Source: Massilia eburnea (GTDB taxonomy: Bacteria; Pseudomonadota; Gammaproteobacteria; Burkholderiales; Burkholderiaceae_D). Taken from it: DNA of 64,000 nucleotides. This document shows positions 25,682 to 34,756 of this stretch, piece after piece; within the stretch, counting starts at the first letter, position 1, and each line of letters begins with the position of its first letter. The notes beneath the pieces were generated by a model. The model was not told the origin of the DNA. It made no database searches and worked only from the letters and a program-made list of their open reading frames with translations. The translations under genes and the position numbers were made by a program. Location: the NCBI RefSeq assembly GCF_009720745.1, contig NZ_WNKX01000024.1, forward strand, positions 1-64,000, in the 5' to 3' direction.

Positions 25682-27334
25682 TTATTTGGCGCGCTTGGCC
25701 GCGCTTTGGTCACGAATCGCGCGGAACTCGGAGTCGCTCGACCAGTTTGGCCAGGCCTTCGATTCGGCCAGGTCGCGGCCCAGGCTATACAGCACGCCCA
25801 GGTCGCGCGCCATGCCGGTGAACGGCCACTCGGCATGCCACTCGTCCGAAGGCTGGTGGTAGTTATGCTCGGTGTACGCTTCCTGTGCGGCCTTGCCAGC
25901 GGCCAGGCCGCCTTCGATCCAGTCTTCGCCGGAGTCGAGCGACAGTGCGGGCACGCCGCGCTTGGCCATCGAGAAGTGGTCGGAGCGGAAGAAGTAGCCG
26001 GCTTCGGTGTGCGGATCAGGCATATAGACGACGTCGACGGCCTTGAACTTGGCGATCAGCATATCCAGCAGGTCCAGCTTGGCGCTGCCGGAAATGGTGA
26101 AGTTGCGCGTCGGGCCGTATGGGCTCAGGGCATCCATATTGATCATGCCGACGGTGGTCGCCAGCGGGTAGACCGGGTTGGCGGCGTAGTACTCGGAACC
26201 GAGCAAGCCTTTCTCTTCCGCAGTCACAGCCAGGAATACCACGCTGCGGCGCGGCGCAGGCGCCTTGCCGTACACGCGCGCCAGTTCCAGCAGGGCGGCG
26301 ATGCCGGTGCCGTTGTCGATGGCGCCGTTGTAGATCTTGTCGCCCTTGGCATCCGGTTCGCCGACGCCCAGGTGGTCCCAGTGGCCGCTGTAGATCACGG
26401 TTTCGTTGGGAGCGGTGGCGCCTTCGCGCACGCCCAGCACGTTCTTCGACTTGATCACTTGCGTGTCCACAGCGTAGTGGGCCGACAGGCTCACGCCTTT
26501 CAGTTCCATCGGCTTGAAGTCGCGCGTCTGCGCCTGCTTCTTGGCCGCTTCGAAATCGAGGCCGGCGCGCTTGAACAGGTCTGCCGCCACGTCGCGCTGG
26601 ATCCAGGCTTCCATCGGCGCATGCGCCTTGGCTGCATCTTTGCGCACGATGTCGTACATGGTGTTGGTGTTGGAATTCTTTACGGTCGCCCAGCCGTAGG
26701 AAGCTGGCGCGGTTTCGTGCACGATCAGGGTGCCGATTGCGCCCTGGCGCGCCATTTCTTCGTACTTGTAGGTCCAGCGGCCGTAGTAGGTCATTGCCTT
26801 GCCGCCGAAATCGCCTTCGCCGGTTTCGAAGTCCGGGTCGTTGATCAGCACCACGGCCAGCTTGCCCTTCAGGTTCATGCCCTTGAAGTCGTTCCATTTG
26901 CGCTCAGGCGCGTTCACGCCGTAGCCGACGAACACCAGCGGCGCTTTGTCGAAGTCCACGCGCTTGGCGCCATTCATCGCCGCGCGTACCGCGATCTGCT
27001 CGCCTTGCGCGAACGGGATGCTGTCTTTGCCGGCTTGCGCCTTCAGCGTCATCGGGCCCTTGATTTCAAAACGGCCCAGCGGCACTTCCTGGTACCAGCT
27101 GCGCTTGCCCTTGACCATGTCGCCGCCCGGTTTCAGGCCGGCTGCTTCGAATTGTTTGGCGATGTATTCGGTGGCCTTTACTTCGCCGGCGGTGTTCGGG
27201 CCGCGGCCTTCGAATTCATCGGATGCCAAAACTTTAACGTCTTGCGACAGGTGCTGGGGATCGATCTTAGGCACGTCTTGCGCATGCGCTGCGGTAACAG
27301 CGAGTAGCACGGTGGCCAGCGCGGTATGTTTCAC
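25682..27334 (-). CDS. Exported M28-family aminopeptidase with PA domain
   Basis: 550 residues; signal peptide MKHTALATVLLAVTAAHAQD. A PA-type insert spans about 140-260 (LVFVGYGVNAPERKWNDFKG). The di-zinc catalytic set reads YSGHWDHLG, NGAIDNGTGIAALLELARVY, AVTAEEKGLLGSEYY, NMDALSPYG and a final HQPSDEW. It should remove N-terminal residues from peptides in the periplasm or outside. Divergent from the M13 peptidase with 178 bp between. Confidence 0.9.
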   Translation of the reverse strand: MKHTALATVLLAVTAAHAQDVPKIDPQHLSQDVKVLASDEFEGRGPNTAGEVKATEYIAKQFEAAGLKPGGDMVKGKRSWYQEVPLGRFEIKGPMTLKAQAGKDSIPFAQGEQIAVRAAMNGAKRVDFDKAPLVFVGYGVNAPERKWNDFKGMNLKGKLAVVLINDPDFETGEGDFGGKAMTYYGRWTYKYEEMARQGAIGTLIVHETAPASYGWATVKNSNTNTMYDIVRKDAAKAHAPMEAWIQRDVAADLFKRAGLDFEAAKKQAQTRDFKPMELKGVSLSAHYAVDTQVIKSKNVLGVREGATAPNETVIYSGHWDHLGVGEPDAKGDKIYNGAIDNGTGIAALLELARVYGKAPAPRRSVVFLAVTAEEKGLLGSEYYAANPVYPLATTVGMINMDALSPYGPTRNFTISGSAKLDLLDMLIAKFKAVDVVYMPDPHTEAGYFFRSDHFSMAKRGVPALSLDSGEDWIEGGLAAGKAAQEAYTEHNYHQPSDEWHAEWPFTGMARDLGVLYSLGRDLAESKAWPNWSSDSEFRAIRDQSAAKRAK

Positions 27335-27512
27335 TGGTAACCTCCTGGGATGGGTGAATGGGACTAAAACCCGGCAAGTATCGGCTTTGCGCGGCCGCAG
27401 GTCAAATTCCCGTGGCTGTGTAACACAGTGTTGCTGGAACGGCCGCAGCCGCCCGGGCGGGCCTCGCCTGCGGCATACTTCGCATGATTTTTTTTCACCG
27501 GAGCTTTAACGA

Positions 27513-29537
27513 ATGAAACGCACAATCCTCGGCAGCCTGATTTTTGGCCTGGTTTGTTCCCACGCTTTCGCAGCGGACCTGCAATCGGGCATCGACAAGG
27601 CCGGCATCGACCAGCAAGTCCGCGCGCAGGACGACTTTTTCCGCTACTCGCAAGGCAAGTGGCTGAGCGACGTGGAGATCCCGGCAGACCGTTCGAGCTG
27701 GGGGGCGTTCAACGTAGCGCAGGAAAAGGTGGAAGGCCAGCTGCGTTCCATCATCGAAAAGGCGGAGCAGGACAAGACGCGCCAGCCAGGTTCCGATGCG
27801 CAGAAGATCGGCGACTATTACGCCAGCTTCATGGACCAGGCGCGCCGCGACGCACTGGGCCTGAAACCGCTGAACGAGGAACGCGCCCGCATCGCCGCGC
27901 TGTCCGACAAGAAGGGCATCGCCACGCTGGCGGCGCACCTGGAGAGCATTGCCAACGCCTCCCCGCTCGACATGAGCGTGCGCCAGGACGCGAGGGATTC
28001 GACGCGTTACGTGGTCGGCATCCACCAGTCCGGGCTGGGTTTGCCGAGCCGCGACTACTTCCTGTCCGATAAGGATGCGCGCCTGAGCGACATCCGCGCC
28101 AAGTACCAGCTGCACGTGGAAAAAATGCTGGCGCTCGCCGGCCATGCGCAAGCGGCGCAGGAAGCGGCGCAGATCGTGGCGCTGGAAACCGACATCGCCC
28201 GGGCCCAATGGTCCGGCGTACAAAACCGCGACCCGGTCAAAACCTACAACAAACTGTCGCTGGCCGAACTGAAAGCGCTGATGCCAGGCTTTGACTGGGA
28301 CGCCTACCTGAAGGGCGCTGGCGTAGCGGGCAAGATCGATTCCGTGATCGTCGGCCAGCCAAGTTTCCTCGCTGCGCTGGACAAGCTGATTGACGCCACC
28401 CCGCTGCCGGTGTGGAAGGCTTACTTCGAATTCCACCTGGTCAGCTCCTTCGCGCCTTACCTGTCGCAAGACTTTGTGGACGAGAACTTCGCCTTCCGCG
28501 GCGGCGTGCTGGCTGGTACCAAGGAAAACCGTTCGCTGCAAAAGCGCGCGATCGCGGAAGTAAACCGCGAACTGGGCGAAATGGTGGGCAAGGCCTATGT
28601 CCAGGAATACTTCCCTGCCGAGCGCAAGCAGCAGGTGCTGGAAATGGCGCAGAACTTCATCATCGCCTTCCGCGAAGGCATCGACACGCTGGAGTGGATG
28701 AGCCCGGAAACCAAATTGCAGGCAAAAGCCAAGCTGGCCAAGATCAACGTCAAGGTCGGCTACCCGGACAAATGGCGCGACTATTCCCGGCTGACGGTGG
28801 AGCGCAACGACCTGGTCGGCAACATCCTGCGCTCGCGCGAATTCGCCCACAAGCTCGCTGTCGAAAAGCTGGGCAAGCCGGTGGACCGCGCGGCATGGAG
28901 CATGACGCCGCAAACCGTCAACGCCTATTACAGCCAGACGTTGAACGAGGTGGTCTTCCCGGCGGCCCGCCTGCAAGACCCGCTGTTTGACCCGAAGGCG
29001 GAACCGGCCATCAACTACGGTGCGGTGGGCATCTCCATCGGCCACGAAATCAGCCACGCCTTCGACGACAAAGGTTCGCAATACGACGGCGAAGGCAACC
29101 TGCGCAACTGGTGGACCAAGGAAGACGGCGAGAAGTTCGCGGCGCGCGGCAAGATGCTGGTGGCGCAATACAACGGCTACAGCCCTGTCCCCGGCTACAA
29201 TGTCAATGGCGAGTTGACCCTGGGCGAAAACATCGCCGACAACGCAGGCTTGATCATGGCCACCCGCGCCTACAAGATCTACCTGAAAGGCAAACCCGCC
29301 CCGGTCATCGATGGCTACACTGCCGAACAGCGCATCTTCCTGGGCATGGCGCAAGCCCGCCGCGGCAAGGCGCGCGACGCGGCGCTGATCCAGCAGGTGA
29401 AGTCCGACCCGCACTCGCCGTCCGAATTCCGCGTCAACGGCAGCCTGAAAAACCACCCCGGCTTCTACGACGCCTTCGGCGTGAAAGAGGGCGACAAGAT
29501 GTACCTGCCGCCGGACCAGCGCGTGATCTTCTGGTAA
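27513..29537 (+). CDS. Exported M13-family zinc endopeptidase (neprilysin-like)
   Basis: 674 residues; signal peptide LGSLIFGLVCSHAFAADLQS. The Peptidase_M13_N part starts at VRAQDDFFRYSQGKWLSDVE. Zinc site HEISHAFDD with the first His near residue 511, third ligand Glu in LGENIADNAGL, and the substrate-binding NAYYSQTLNEVVFPAARLQ. Full length for the family. The C-terminal Trp (RVIFW) is the family end. RBS GGAGCTTTAACG. Confidence 0.93.
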   Translation: MKRTILGSLIFGLVCSHAFAADLQSGIDKAGIDQQVRAQDDFFRYSQGKWLSDVEIPADRSSWGAFNVAQEKVEGQLRSIIEKAEQDKTRQPGSDAQKIGDYYASFMDQARRDALGLKPLNEERARIAALSDKKGIATLAAHLESIANASPLDMSVRQDARDSTRYVVGIHQSGLGLPSRDYFLSDKDARLSDIRAKYQLHVEKMLALAGHAQAAQEAAQIVALETDIARAQWSGVQNRDPVKTYNKLSLAELKALMPGFDWDAYLKGAGVAGKIDSVIVGQPSFLAALDKLIDATPLPVWKAYFEFHLVSSFAPYLSQDFVDENFAFRGGVLAGTKENRSLQKRAIAEVNRELGEMVGKAYVQEYFPAERKQQVLEMAQNFIIAFREGIDTLEWMSPETKLQAKAKLAKINVKVGYPDKWRDYSRLTVERNDLVGNILRSREFAHKLAVEKLGKPVDRAAWSMTPQTVNAYYSQTLNEVVFPAARLQDPLFDPKAEPAINYGAVGISIGHEISHAFDDKGSQYDGEGNLRNWWTKEDGEKFAARGKMLVAQYNGYSPVPGYNVNGELTLGENIADNAGLIMATRAYKIYLKGKPAPVIDGYTAEQRIFLGMAQARRGKARDAALIQQVKSDPHSPSEFRVNGSLKNHPGFYDAFGVKEGDKMYLPPDQRVIFW

Positions 29538-29550
29538 TCGCTAGCACCTA

Positions 29551-29635
29551 AAAAGTCGGGGTCAGCTCCGGCAATCGGACACAAATTTCGCATCGCGAAA
29601 TTTGTGTCCGATTGCCAGAGCTGACCCCGACTTTT
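29551..29635. repeat. 85-bp palindrome, dispersed repeat copy 2, bidirectional terminator-like
   Basis: Two 41-bp arms around an ATC loop, with one mismatch (C in CTCCGG against A in CCAGAG). The outer 30 bases match copy 1 at 5115-5197, but the inner stem reads ACAAATTTCGC instead of ATGAATTTCGC, and the opposite arm carries the compensating bases. Again it lies between convergent genes, 14 bp from one stop and 7 bp from the other. Ends in TTTT on both strands. Confidence 0.9.
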
Positions 29636-29641
29636 ATCTTG

Positions 29642-30937
29642 CTACAGGTAGCGCGACAGGAGTGCGCCATCCAGCCATTCATCGAGCTGGATGCGCACGA
29701 TGTGGCCGCTGCCTGGGGCTACCGCGATATCGCTGCCATCATCCGCCAGCAGGCGGTCCAAGGTGATATCGCGGTTGCCGCTTGGGTGCATCACCTCAAT
29801 GCGATCGCCCACCGCGAAATGGTTCTTCACATCGACGCGCGCCCAGCCGTTCTCCATCCCGATCACGTCCCCGACATACTGGCTGCGGTCCGTCTCCGAC
29901 GCGCCGCGCATGTAATTCTGGTGCTCCTGCGTGTGGTGGCGCTGGTAGAAGCCGTCCGTGTAGCCGCGGTTGGCCAGGCCTTGCAGCTGGCCGAGCAGGC
30001 TTTCGTCGAAAGGGCGGCCGGCGAGCGCGTCGTCGATGGCCTTGCGGTAGACCTGCGCCGTGCGCGCGGCGTAGTAAGCGGACTTGGTGCGGCCTTCCAC
30101 CTTGAGTGAGGTGACGCCGATTTTCACCAGGCGCTCGACGTGCTCCACCGCGCGCAAGTCCTTTGAATTCATGATGTAGGTGCCGTGTTCGTCCTCGAAG
30201 ATCGGCATCAGCTGGCCGGGACGGCCGGCTTCTTCCAGCAGGTAGGTCTGGCTGGCGAGCGGGTGGCGCGGCTGCTGGTGCAGCACAGAGATGTCGCCAG
30301 TCGCGTCCGGGCAGCCTTCGCCGACCTTGTAGTCCCAGCGGCAGGCATTGGTGCAGGTACCCTGGTTGGCGTCGCGGTGGTTGAAGTAGCCGGAGAGCAG
30401 GCAGCGGCCCGAGTAGGCCATGCACAGGGCGCCGTGCACGAACACTTCCAGCTCCATGTCGGGGCAGCGCTGGCGGATTTCCTCGATCTCGTCGAGCGAC
30501 AGTTCGCGCGACAGGATCACGCGCGTCAGGCCCAGGCGCTGCCAGAACTTCACGTCGGCCCAGTTGACGGCATTGGCCTGCACCGACAGGTGGATCGGCA
30601 TATCCGGCCATTCTTCGCGCACCATCATGATCAGGCCTGGGTCGGCCATGATCAGCGCATCGGGCTTCATGGCGATGACCGGCGCCATATCGCGCAGGTA
30701 GGTCTTGAGCTTGGAATTGTGGGCGAAGATATTGCTGGCCACGAAGAACTGCTTGCCGCGTGCGTGGGCGCCGTCAATGCCTTGCTGCAGCGCCTGCAGG
30801 GTGGAGAAATCGTTATTCCTCACGCGCAGGCTGTAGCGGGGCTGGCCTGCGTAGACGGCGTCGGCGCCGTAATCGAAGGCGGCGTTCATTTTCGCCAGGG
30901 AGCCGGCGGGCAGGAGGAGTTCGGGGGCGGTCAGCAT
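29642..30937 (-). CDS. trhP: Peptidase U32-family protein, tRNA hydroxylation protein TrhP (YegQ)
   Basis: 431 residues from the ATG giving MLTAPELLLPAGSLAKMNAA; upstream codons add no family sequence. U32 blocks: FDYGADAVYAGQPRYSLRVR, SVQANAVNWADVKFWQRLGL, and the cysteine cluster in HGALCMAYSGRCLLSGYFNH and CTNACRWDYK, which in TrhP holds an iron-sulfur cluster. TrhP acts in prephenate-dependent formation of 5-hydroxyuridine at the tRNA wobble base. The trhP name rests on length and the C-terminal barrel; other U32 paralogues exist. Confidence 0.85.
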   Translation of the reverse strand: MLTAPELLLPAGSLAKMNAAFDYGADAVYAGQPRYSLRVRNNDFSTLQALQQGIDGAHARGKQFFVASNIFAHNSKLKTYLRDMAPVIAMKPDALIMADPGLIMMVREEWPDMPIHLSVQANAVNWADVKFWQRLGLTRVILSRELSLDEIEEIRQRCPDMELEVFVHGALCMAYSGRCLLSGYFNHRDANQGTCTNACRWDYKVGEGCPDATGDISVLHQQPRHPLASQTYLLEEAGRPGQLMPIFEDEHGTYIMNSKDLRAVEHVERLVKIGVTSLKVEGRTKSAYYAARTAQVYRKAIDDALAGRPFDESLLGQLQGLANRGYTDGFYQRHHTQEHQNYMRGASETDRSQYVGDVIGMENGWARVDVKNHFAVGDRIEVMHPSGNRDITLDRLLADDGSDIAVAPGSGHIVRIQLDEWLDGALLSRYL

Positions 30938-31071
30938 GAGAGGCAAAATGCGCAAGCATAGCCATGCCGCCACGGCCCCGCCATGACCTGGATCAAATTT
31001 CAAGTTGTTAATTGACTGTCGGTGGCCGGGTGCTACATTGGTTGGACAACCTTGCCCGAAAGGATGTCGCC

Positions 31072-31533
31072 ATGAAGCTGCGTTCTTGCAAGTTATGCCC
31101 CCTCCTGGCCCTTGCCCTTGCCCTTGCTGGTTGCGTGACGATGTCGCCTGCGCCGGTGCGCATGATTGCCGTCGATGCCGCGCCCAAGGCGATCGGCCCG
31201 TATTCGCAGGCCGTGGCCGCGAATGGCTTCGTCTACACCTCGGGCGTGATCCCGCGCGATGCGGCGGGCCAGGTCATGCAAGGCGACATCCAGCCGCAGG
31301 TCAACCGCGTATTCGATGTGCAGGAGGCGGTGCTGGCCGGGGCAGACTGCAGCTTGAAAGACGTGGTCAAAGTGACGGTCTATATGACGGAGCTGGGCGA
31401 CTTCGCCAAAATGAACGAGGCTTATGGCAAACGCTTCGGCGACCATCGCCCGGCCCGTACCACCATCCAGGCTGCGAAGCTGCCAGCCGGGGCGGCTCTC
31501 GAAATCGATATGGTGGCGGCTTGCGGGCGTTAG
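31072..31533 (+). CDS. RidA/YjgF-family protein with lipoprotein signal
   Basis: 153 residues. The N-terminus CKLCPLLALALALAGCVTMS ends in a lipobox LAGC, with Cys21 as the lipid site. The RidA domain follows: DAAPKAIGPYSQAVAANGFV, YTSGVIPRDAAGQV, and the arginine in HRPARTTIQAAKLPAGAALE, the residue that binds carboxylates in active deaminases. Standard RidA is about 130 residues and cytosolic, so a lipid-anchored form should act in the periplasm. RBS AAAGGATGTCGCC supports this start. Confidence 0.83.
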   Translation: MKLRSCKLCPLLALALALAGCVTMSPAPVRMIAVDAAPKAIGPYSQAVAANGFVYTSGVIPRDAAGQVMQGDIQPQVNRVFDVQEAVLAGADCSLKDVVKVTVYMTELGDFAKMNEAYGKRFGDHRPARTTIQAAKLPAGAALEIDMVAACGR

Positions 31534-31535
31534 CT

Positions 31536-32300
31536 TTAGCGAAGCTCGCCGTACAGGGCGAGGAATTCCTGGCTTAGCTTATGGCTGCGGTCCAGGTGGA
31601 TCATCGGCAGGTTGCGCTCATGCGATTCGCGAATGCGGATCGAGCTTGAGAGCTTGTTCTCGAATACCGGCAGGCCTTCTTCCTTGAGCTGGTCCACCAT
31701 GCGCTGCGGCAGGTTGGCGCGCGGCTGGAACTGGTTGACCACGATGCCTTCGATCTGCAGGTTCGGATTGTGGTCGGCCTTGATCTCTTTCACGTTGTTG
31801 ACCAGGGTGTACAGCGCCTGGCGCGAAAAGTCGTCGCAGTCGAAGGGAATCAGGCAGCTGTCGGCGGCGATCAGGGCCGACTGGGTGAAGAAGTTGTAGG
31901 CCGGCGGCGTGTCGACGAAGATTTCGTCGTAGTCCTTTTCCAGTTCGTTCAGCGTGTCGCGCAGCTTGTAGATCTTGTGGCGCGACTCGAGCTTCGATTG
32001 CAGGTCGCCCAGTTCCGGGTGCGCCAGCATGATGGACAGGTTGTCGAAGGGCGTGGCGTGCACGTATTCGCCGGCCGGCTTGGCGAACATGCTGAAGCTG
32101 AGCATCTGTTCGAAGTAGGCGCCCAGGGTGGGCGCCATGTCCCGCGTCGCCGCGCCGAGCACATAGCGGCTACTGTTGCACTGCGGGTCGATGTCGATCA
32201 GGAGCGTGCGCTTGCCATGGTGCGCCGCAATGGCCGCCAGGTTCACCGCAATGGTCGATTTACCGACTCCGCCCTTCTGGTTGAAGATAACGCGCTTCAT
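31536..32300 (-). CDS. Orphan ParA/Soj-family ATPase
   Basis: 254 residues. Deviant Walker A is FNQKGGVGKSTIAVNLAAIA, with the signature lysine in KGGVGK; A' box LLIDIDPQCNSSRYVL; Walker B-like region DEIFVDTPPAYNFFTQSALI. No parB or parS-like partner is next to it, so it is not the main chromosome-segregation pair. Orphan ParA proteins position other cargo such as chemotaxis clusters or enzymes. It converges on the RidA gene with 2 bp between. Confidence 0.88.
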   Translation of the reverse strand: MKRVIFNQKGGVGKSTIAVNLAAIAAHHGKRTLLIDIDPQCNSSRYVLGAATRDMAPTLGAYFEQMLSFSMFAKPAGEYVHATPFDNLSIMLAHPELGDLQSKLESRHKIYKLRDTLNELEKDYDEIFVDTPPAYNFFTQSALIAADSCLIPFDCDDFSRQALYTLVNNVKEIKADHNPNLQIEGIVVNQFQPRANLPQRMVDQLKEEGLPVFENKLSSSIRIRESHERNLPMIHLDRSHKLSQEFLALYGELR

Positions 32301-32367
32301 CTGCTGGCCTCCGCATGGCTAAGATTGCATCGATTCTAGCATGATGCGGTGCAGCAAACGCAAGCTT

Positions 32368-32847
32368 TCAAACCATGTGGCAGGAAGTCGACTCCATGAT
32401 GCCTTTCAGGTAGCCGCGGCGTACTTTGCCGGCCAGGACCGCCGCTTGCGCATGGCGCGATTGGCGCTCCGCGCCACTCAGCTTGCGCAGCCAGCCGCGG
32501 AAGGGGATGGCGCCTTCCACCGTGTTTTGCAGGGCGCCAGTGGCAGCGTTGCCCAGGGCTTCGCGCCCCTGGTCCATGTGGCCCAGTTTTTCTTCAGGGA
32601 CGTCGAGGTCCGGGCCCAGCTGTTCATCCAGGTCAGCAACCTGCTGCTGCAGGGAGGTACAGCTCATGTCGGAAGGGACCTTGTACGGGTTGCCCATCGC
32701 GTCGCGCAGCACGCCGGGGATTTCCACCTTGCTGATATTGAGGTCGCGCAGCGGCGTCTTCGAAATTTCCTGGATGCGGTCCTGCTCTTTTTGGGTGGCG
32801 CACGCGCTCAGGGACAGCACGGCCATGGCCAGTATCAGACGTTGCAT
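32368..32847 (-). CDS. Putative lipoprotein, unknown function
   Basis: 159 residues. MQRLILAMAVLSLSACATQK has a lipobox LSAC with Cys16. The mature part begins with a charged helix (KEQDRIQEISKTPLRDLNIS) and contains cysteines at CTSLQQQVADLDEQLG and at the C-terminus (STSCHMV), possibly a disulfide. Family not recognised. It follows the LytTR regulator gene by 34 bp on the same strand and may belong to that transcript. Confidence 0.7.
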   Translation of the reverse strand: MQRLILAMAVLSLSACATQKEQDRIQEISKTPLRDLNISKVEIPGVLRDAMGNPYKVPSDMSCTSLQQQVADLDEQLGPDLDVPEEKLGHMDQGREALGNAATGALQNTVEGAIPFRGWLRKLSGAERQSRHAQAAVLAGKVRRGYLKGIMESTSCHMV

Positions 32848-32881
32848 AGATCCTGAATGGTTAAGAAAAATGCAAGTATAA

Positions 32882-33583
32882 CTAAAGCGGGGCCAATTTA
32901 TCCAGTACGGATTTGCGGTAGCTCCGGCTCATGCGCAGGCGCTGGGCCGATTGCAGCACCACTTCATATTCGCCGTCTTCGCGCAGCTCCAGCGCGCGCA
33001 CGTGCTCGAGGTTGACGATGGCCGAGCGGTGGATGCGATGGAAGCCGTGCGGCGCCAGCTCGCCTTCCAGGTCGGACAGGCTGCGGCGCAGCATGTGCGC
33101 CCGGCCGCCGGCGTGCAGGGTGGTGTAGTAGTCGCTCGCTTCGACCCAGTCGATGTCGGCGAACTTCACTACCTCCAGTGTGCCGCCATTGCGGATGATG
33201 AAGCGCCGCGTTTCACCCGGTACGCGCAAGCGTTCCTTCACGCGTTCGAGCACCCGTTCGAAGCGCCGGTCGTCGAAAGGCTTGAGCAGGTAATCAAGCG
33301 CACCGACTTCAAAGGCGCGTAGCGCGAACTGGTGGTGGGCGGTGACGAAGACAATCGCAAACGGCGGCGCGGTGCCCAACTGTTCGAGCAGCTCGAAACC
33401 GTCGCACTCCGGCATTTCCACATCGAGGAAGACCAGGTCGGGCCTGGCCGCAGGCAGTGCAGCCAGGGCGTCCTGCGCAGAGCCGCATTGGGCGACCACG
33501 CTGATGGCCGGGTCGCGCGCCAGCAGGTGGACCACATTGCTGCGCGCCAGCGGCTCGTCGTCGATGATCATGGCGCGCAGCAT
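32882..33583 (-). CDS. LytTR-family response regulator
   Basis: 233 residues. Receiver 1-120 with IIDDEPLA acidic pocket, Asp54 in VFLDVEMP, and Lys in YLLKPF. LytTR DNA-binding domain about 135-233 (FADIDWVEASDYYTTLHAGG; FHRIHRSAIVNLEHVRALEL). It is encoded directly after its kinase; the TAATG overlap couples translation. A direct repeat with a 21-bp period in front of the operon fits this regulator class. Confidence 0.93.
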   Translation of the reverse strand: MLRAMIIDDEPLARSNVVHLLARDPAISVVAQCGSAQDALAALPAARPDLVFLDVEMPECDGFELLEQLGTAPPFAIVFVTAHHQFALRAFEVGALDYLLKPFDDRRFERVLERVKERLRVPGETRRFIIRNGGTLEVVKFADIDWVEASDYYTTLHAGGRAHMLRRSLSDLEGELAPHGFHRIHRSAIVNLEHVRALELREDGEYEVVLQSAQRLRMSRSYRKSVLDKLAPL

Positions 33584-34617
33584 TATTGCTCCCGGTAGGG
33601 CAGGCTGACGGTAGCCAGCACGCCTTGCTCCACGTCGCGCAACAGCAGCGACTGGGCCGCGCCATACAGCGCCTGCAGCCGCAGGCGGGTGTTGGACAGG
33701 CCAACGCCATGCTGGCCGCTTGCCGCCAGGGCCGGGCCTTCATTGAAGACGGTCAGGGTGAGCGTTTCGCCATCGCGCGCGGCGCTTACGCTCAGCGCGC
33801 CGCCCTTGGCGCGTTTGGCGATGCCGTGCTTGATGGCGTTTTCCACCAGTGGCTGCAGGATGAAGTCCGGCACCTGGGCGCGCGCCAGGCCGTCAGGGAT
33901 CTCGAGCTTGCAGCGCAGGCGGTCGGCAAAGCGCAATTGCTGGATCTCCAGGTATTTGCACAGGAAGTCCACTTCGTCTTCCAGGGCCACCAGCTGGCGT
34001 TCGGAACTGTCGGTCACGCGCCGCAGCAGGTCGCCCAGCGCGGCGACGGTGGCGATGGCCTCATTGTCCTTTTTCTCGCGAATCAGGCCGGTCACGGTGT
34101 TCAGTGCATTGAAGATGAAATGAGGCTCCAGTTGCAGCCGCAGGGCCGCCAGCTGCGCCTGCGCCAGCAGTTCGCGCTGCTGCGACAGGCGCTTGCGCGT
34201 CGCAAAAGTCACGCTCACGGCCGCGATGGCGCCATACAGGATGACGTCGCCCACCAGGTTGCCGATGAACCTGGCCTTCCACAGCGGCAGGAATGGGTCT
34301 GCTCCCCTAGGGTAGGCGAAGGGGTTGGTCGTGGTTTCCAGCATGGCGGCCCAGGCGGTCCATACGGCGCCGATGGCCAGGCAGGCCAGGGCGTGCACGG
34401 ACCAGTTGCGGGCCGAACGCGATGGCAGCGGAAAGTGCAGCAGCAGCTTCAGGGCAAGCGGCGTGGCGGCAGCCCAGACGCCCCAGCCTGACACGGTGAC
34501 GAAGAACAGCGTCCACCAGTTGTGCTGCATGCCCATGGCCTTCATCGACACCACGGTCTGCGTTGCGTCGAACAAGGCCAGTGCCAGCCAGGCGAAGAAG
34601 GGAGCGATTGCGGTCAT
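33583..34617 (-). CDS. LytS-type sensor histidine kinase
   Basis: 344 residues. Four membrane helices in the first 140 residues form a small membrane sensor with no large periplasmic domain. The His_kinase box is LQLEPHFIFNALNTVTGLIR with His166. The ATP site has FILQPLVENAIKHGIAKRAK, a reduced N-x-G box (VFNEGPAL) and HGVGLSNTRLRLQALYG. Pairs with the overlapping LytTR gene downstream. Confidence 0.92.
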   Translation of the reverse strand: MTAIAPFFAWLALALFDATQTVVSMKAMGMQHNWWTLFFVTVSGWGVWAAATPLALKLLLHFPLPSRSARNWSVHALACLAIGAVWTAWAAMLETTTNPFAYPRGADPFLPLWKARFIGNLVGDVILYGAIAAVSVTFATRKRLSQQRELLAQAQLAALRLQLEPHFIFNALNTVTGLIREKKDNEAIATVAALGDLLRRVTDSSERQLVALEDEVDFLCKYLEIQQLRFADRLRCKLEIPDGLARAQVPDFILQPLVENAIKHGIAKRAKGGALSVSAARDGETLTLTVFNEGPALAASGQHGVGLSNTRLRLQALYGAAQSLLLRDVEQGVLATVSLPYREQ

Positions 34618-34657
34618 GGCCGCAATGATAGGGGAATTCCCTCACTGCCGGTGACGG

Positions 34658-34690
34658 GTTTGCAGCGAAACCACAGCCGTTTGCAGCGAA
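34658..34690. promoter_or_regulatory. Two identical 12-bp direct repeats with 21-bp period (probable LytTR site)
   Basis: GTTTGCAGCGAA occurs at 34658-34669 and again at 34679-34690. LytTR regulators typically bind pairs of about 10-bp direct repeats 21 bp apart, two helical turns. The site lies between the divergent LytTR operon and the DJ-1/PfpI-YHS gene, so it could control either or both. No other copy was noticed in the window. Confidence 0.6.
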
Positions 34691-34756
34691 CTGCCTCGCG
34701 CCGGCCGAGGGGGCGATGGGAGACTACAGGCCTTGATAAACCTGGAGGCCTGAATC

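Noticed and set aside
27495..29456. 653-residue minus frame opposite the M13 peptidase
   Set aside because: Antisense of a gene with intact HEISH and family length; no recognisable protein features.
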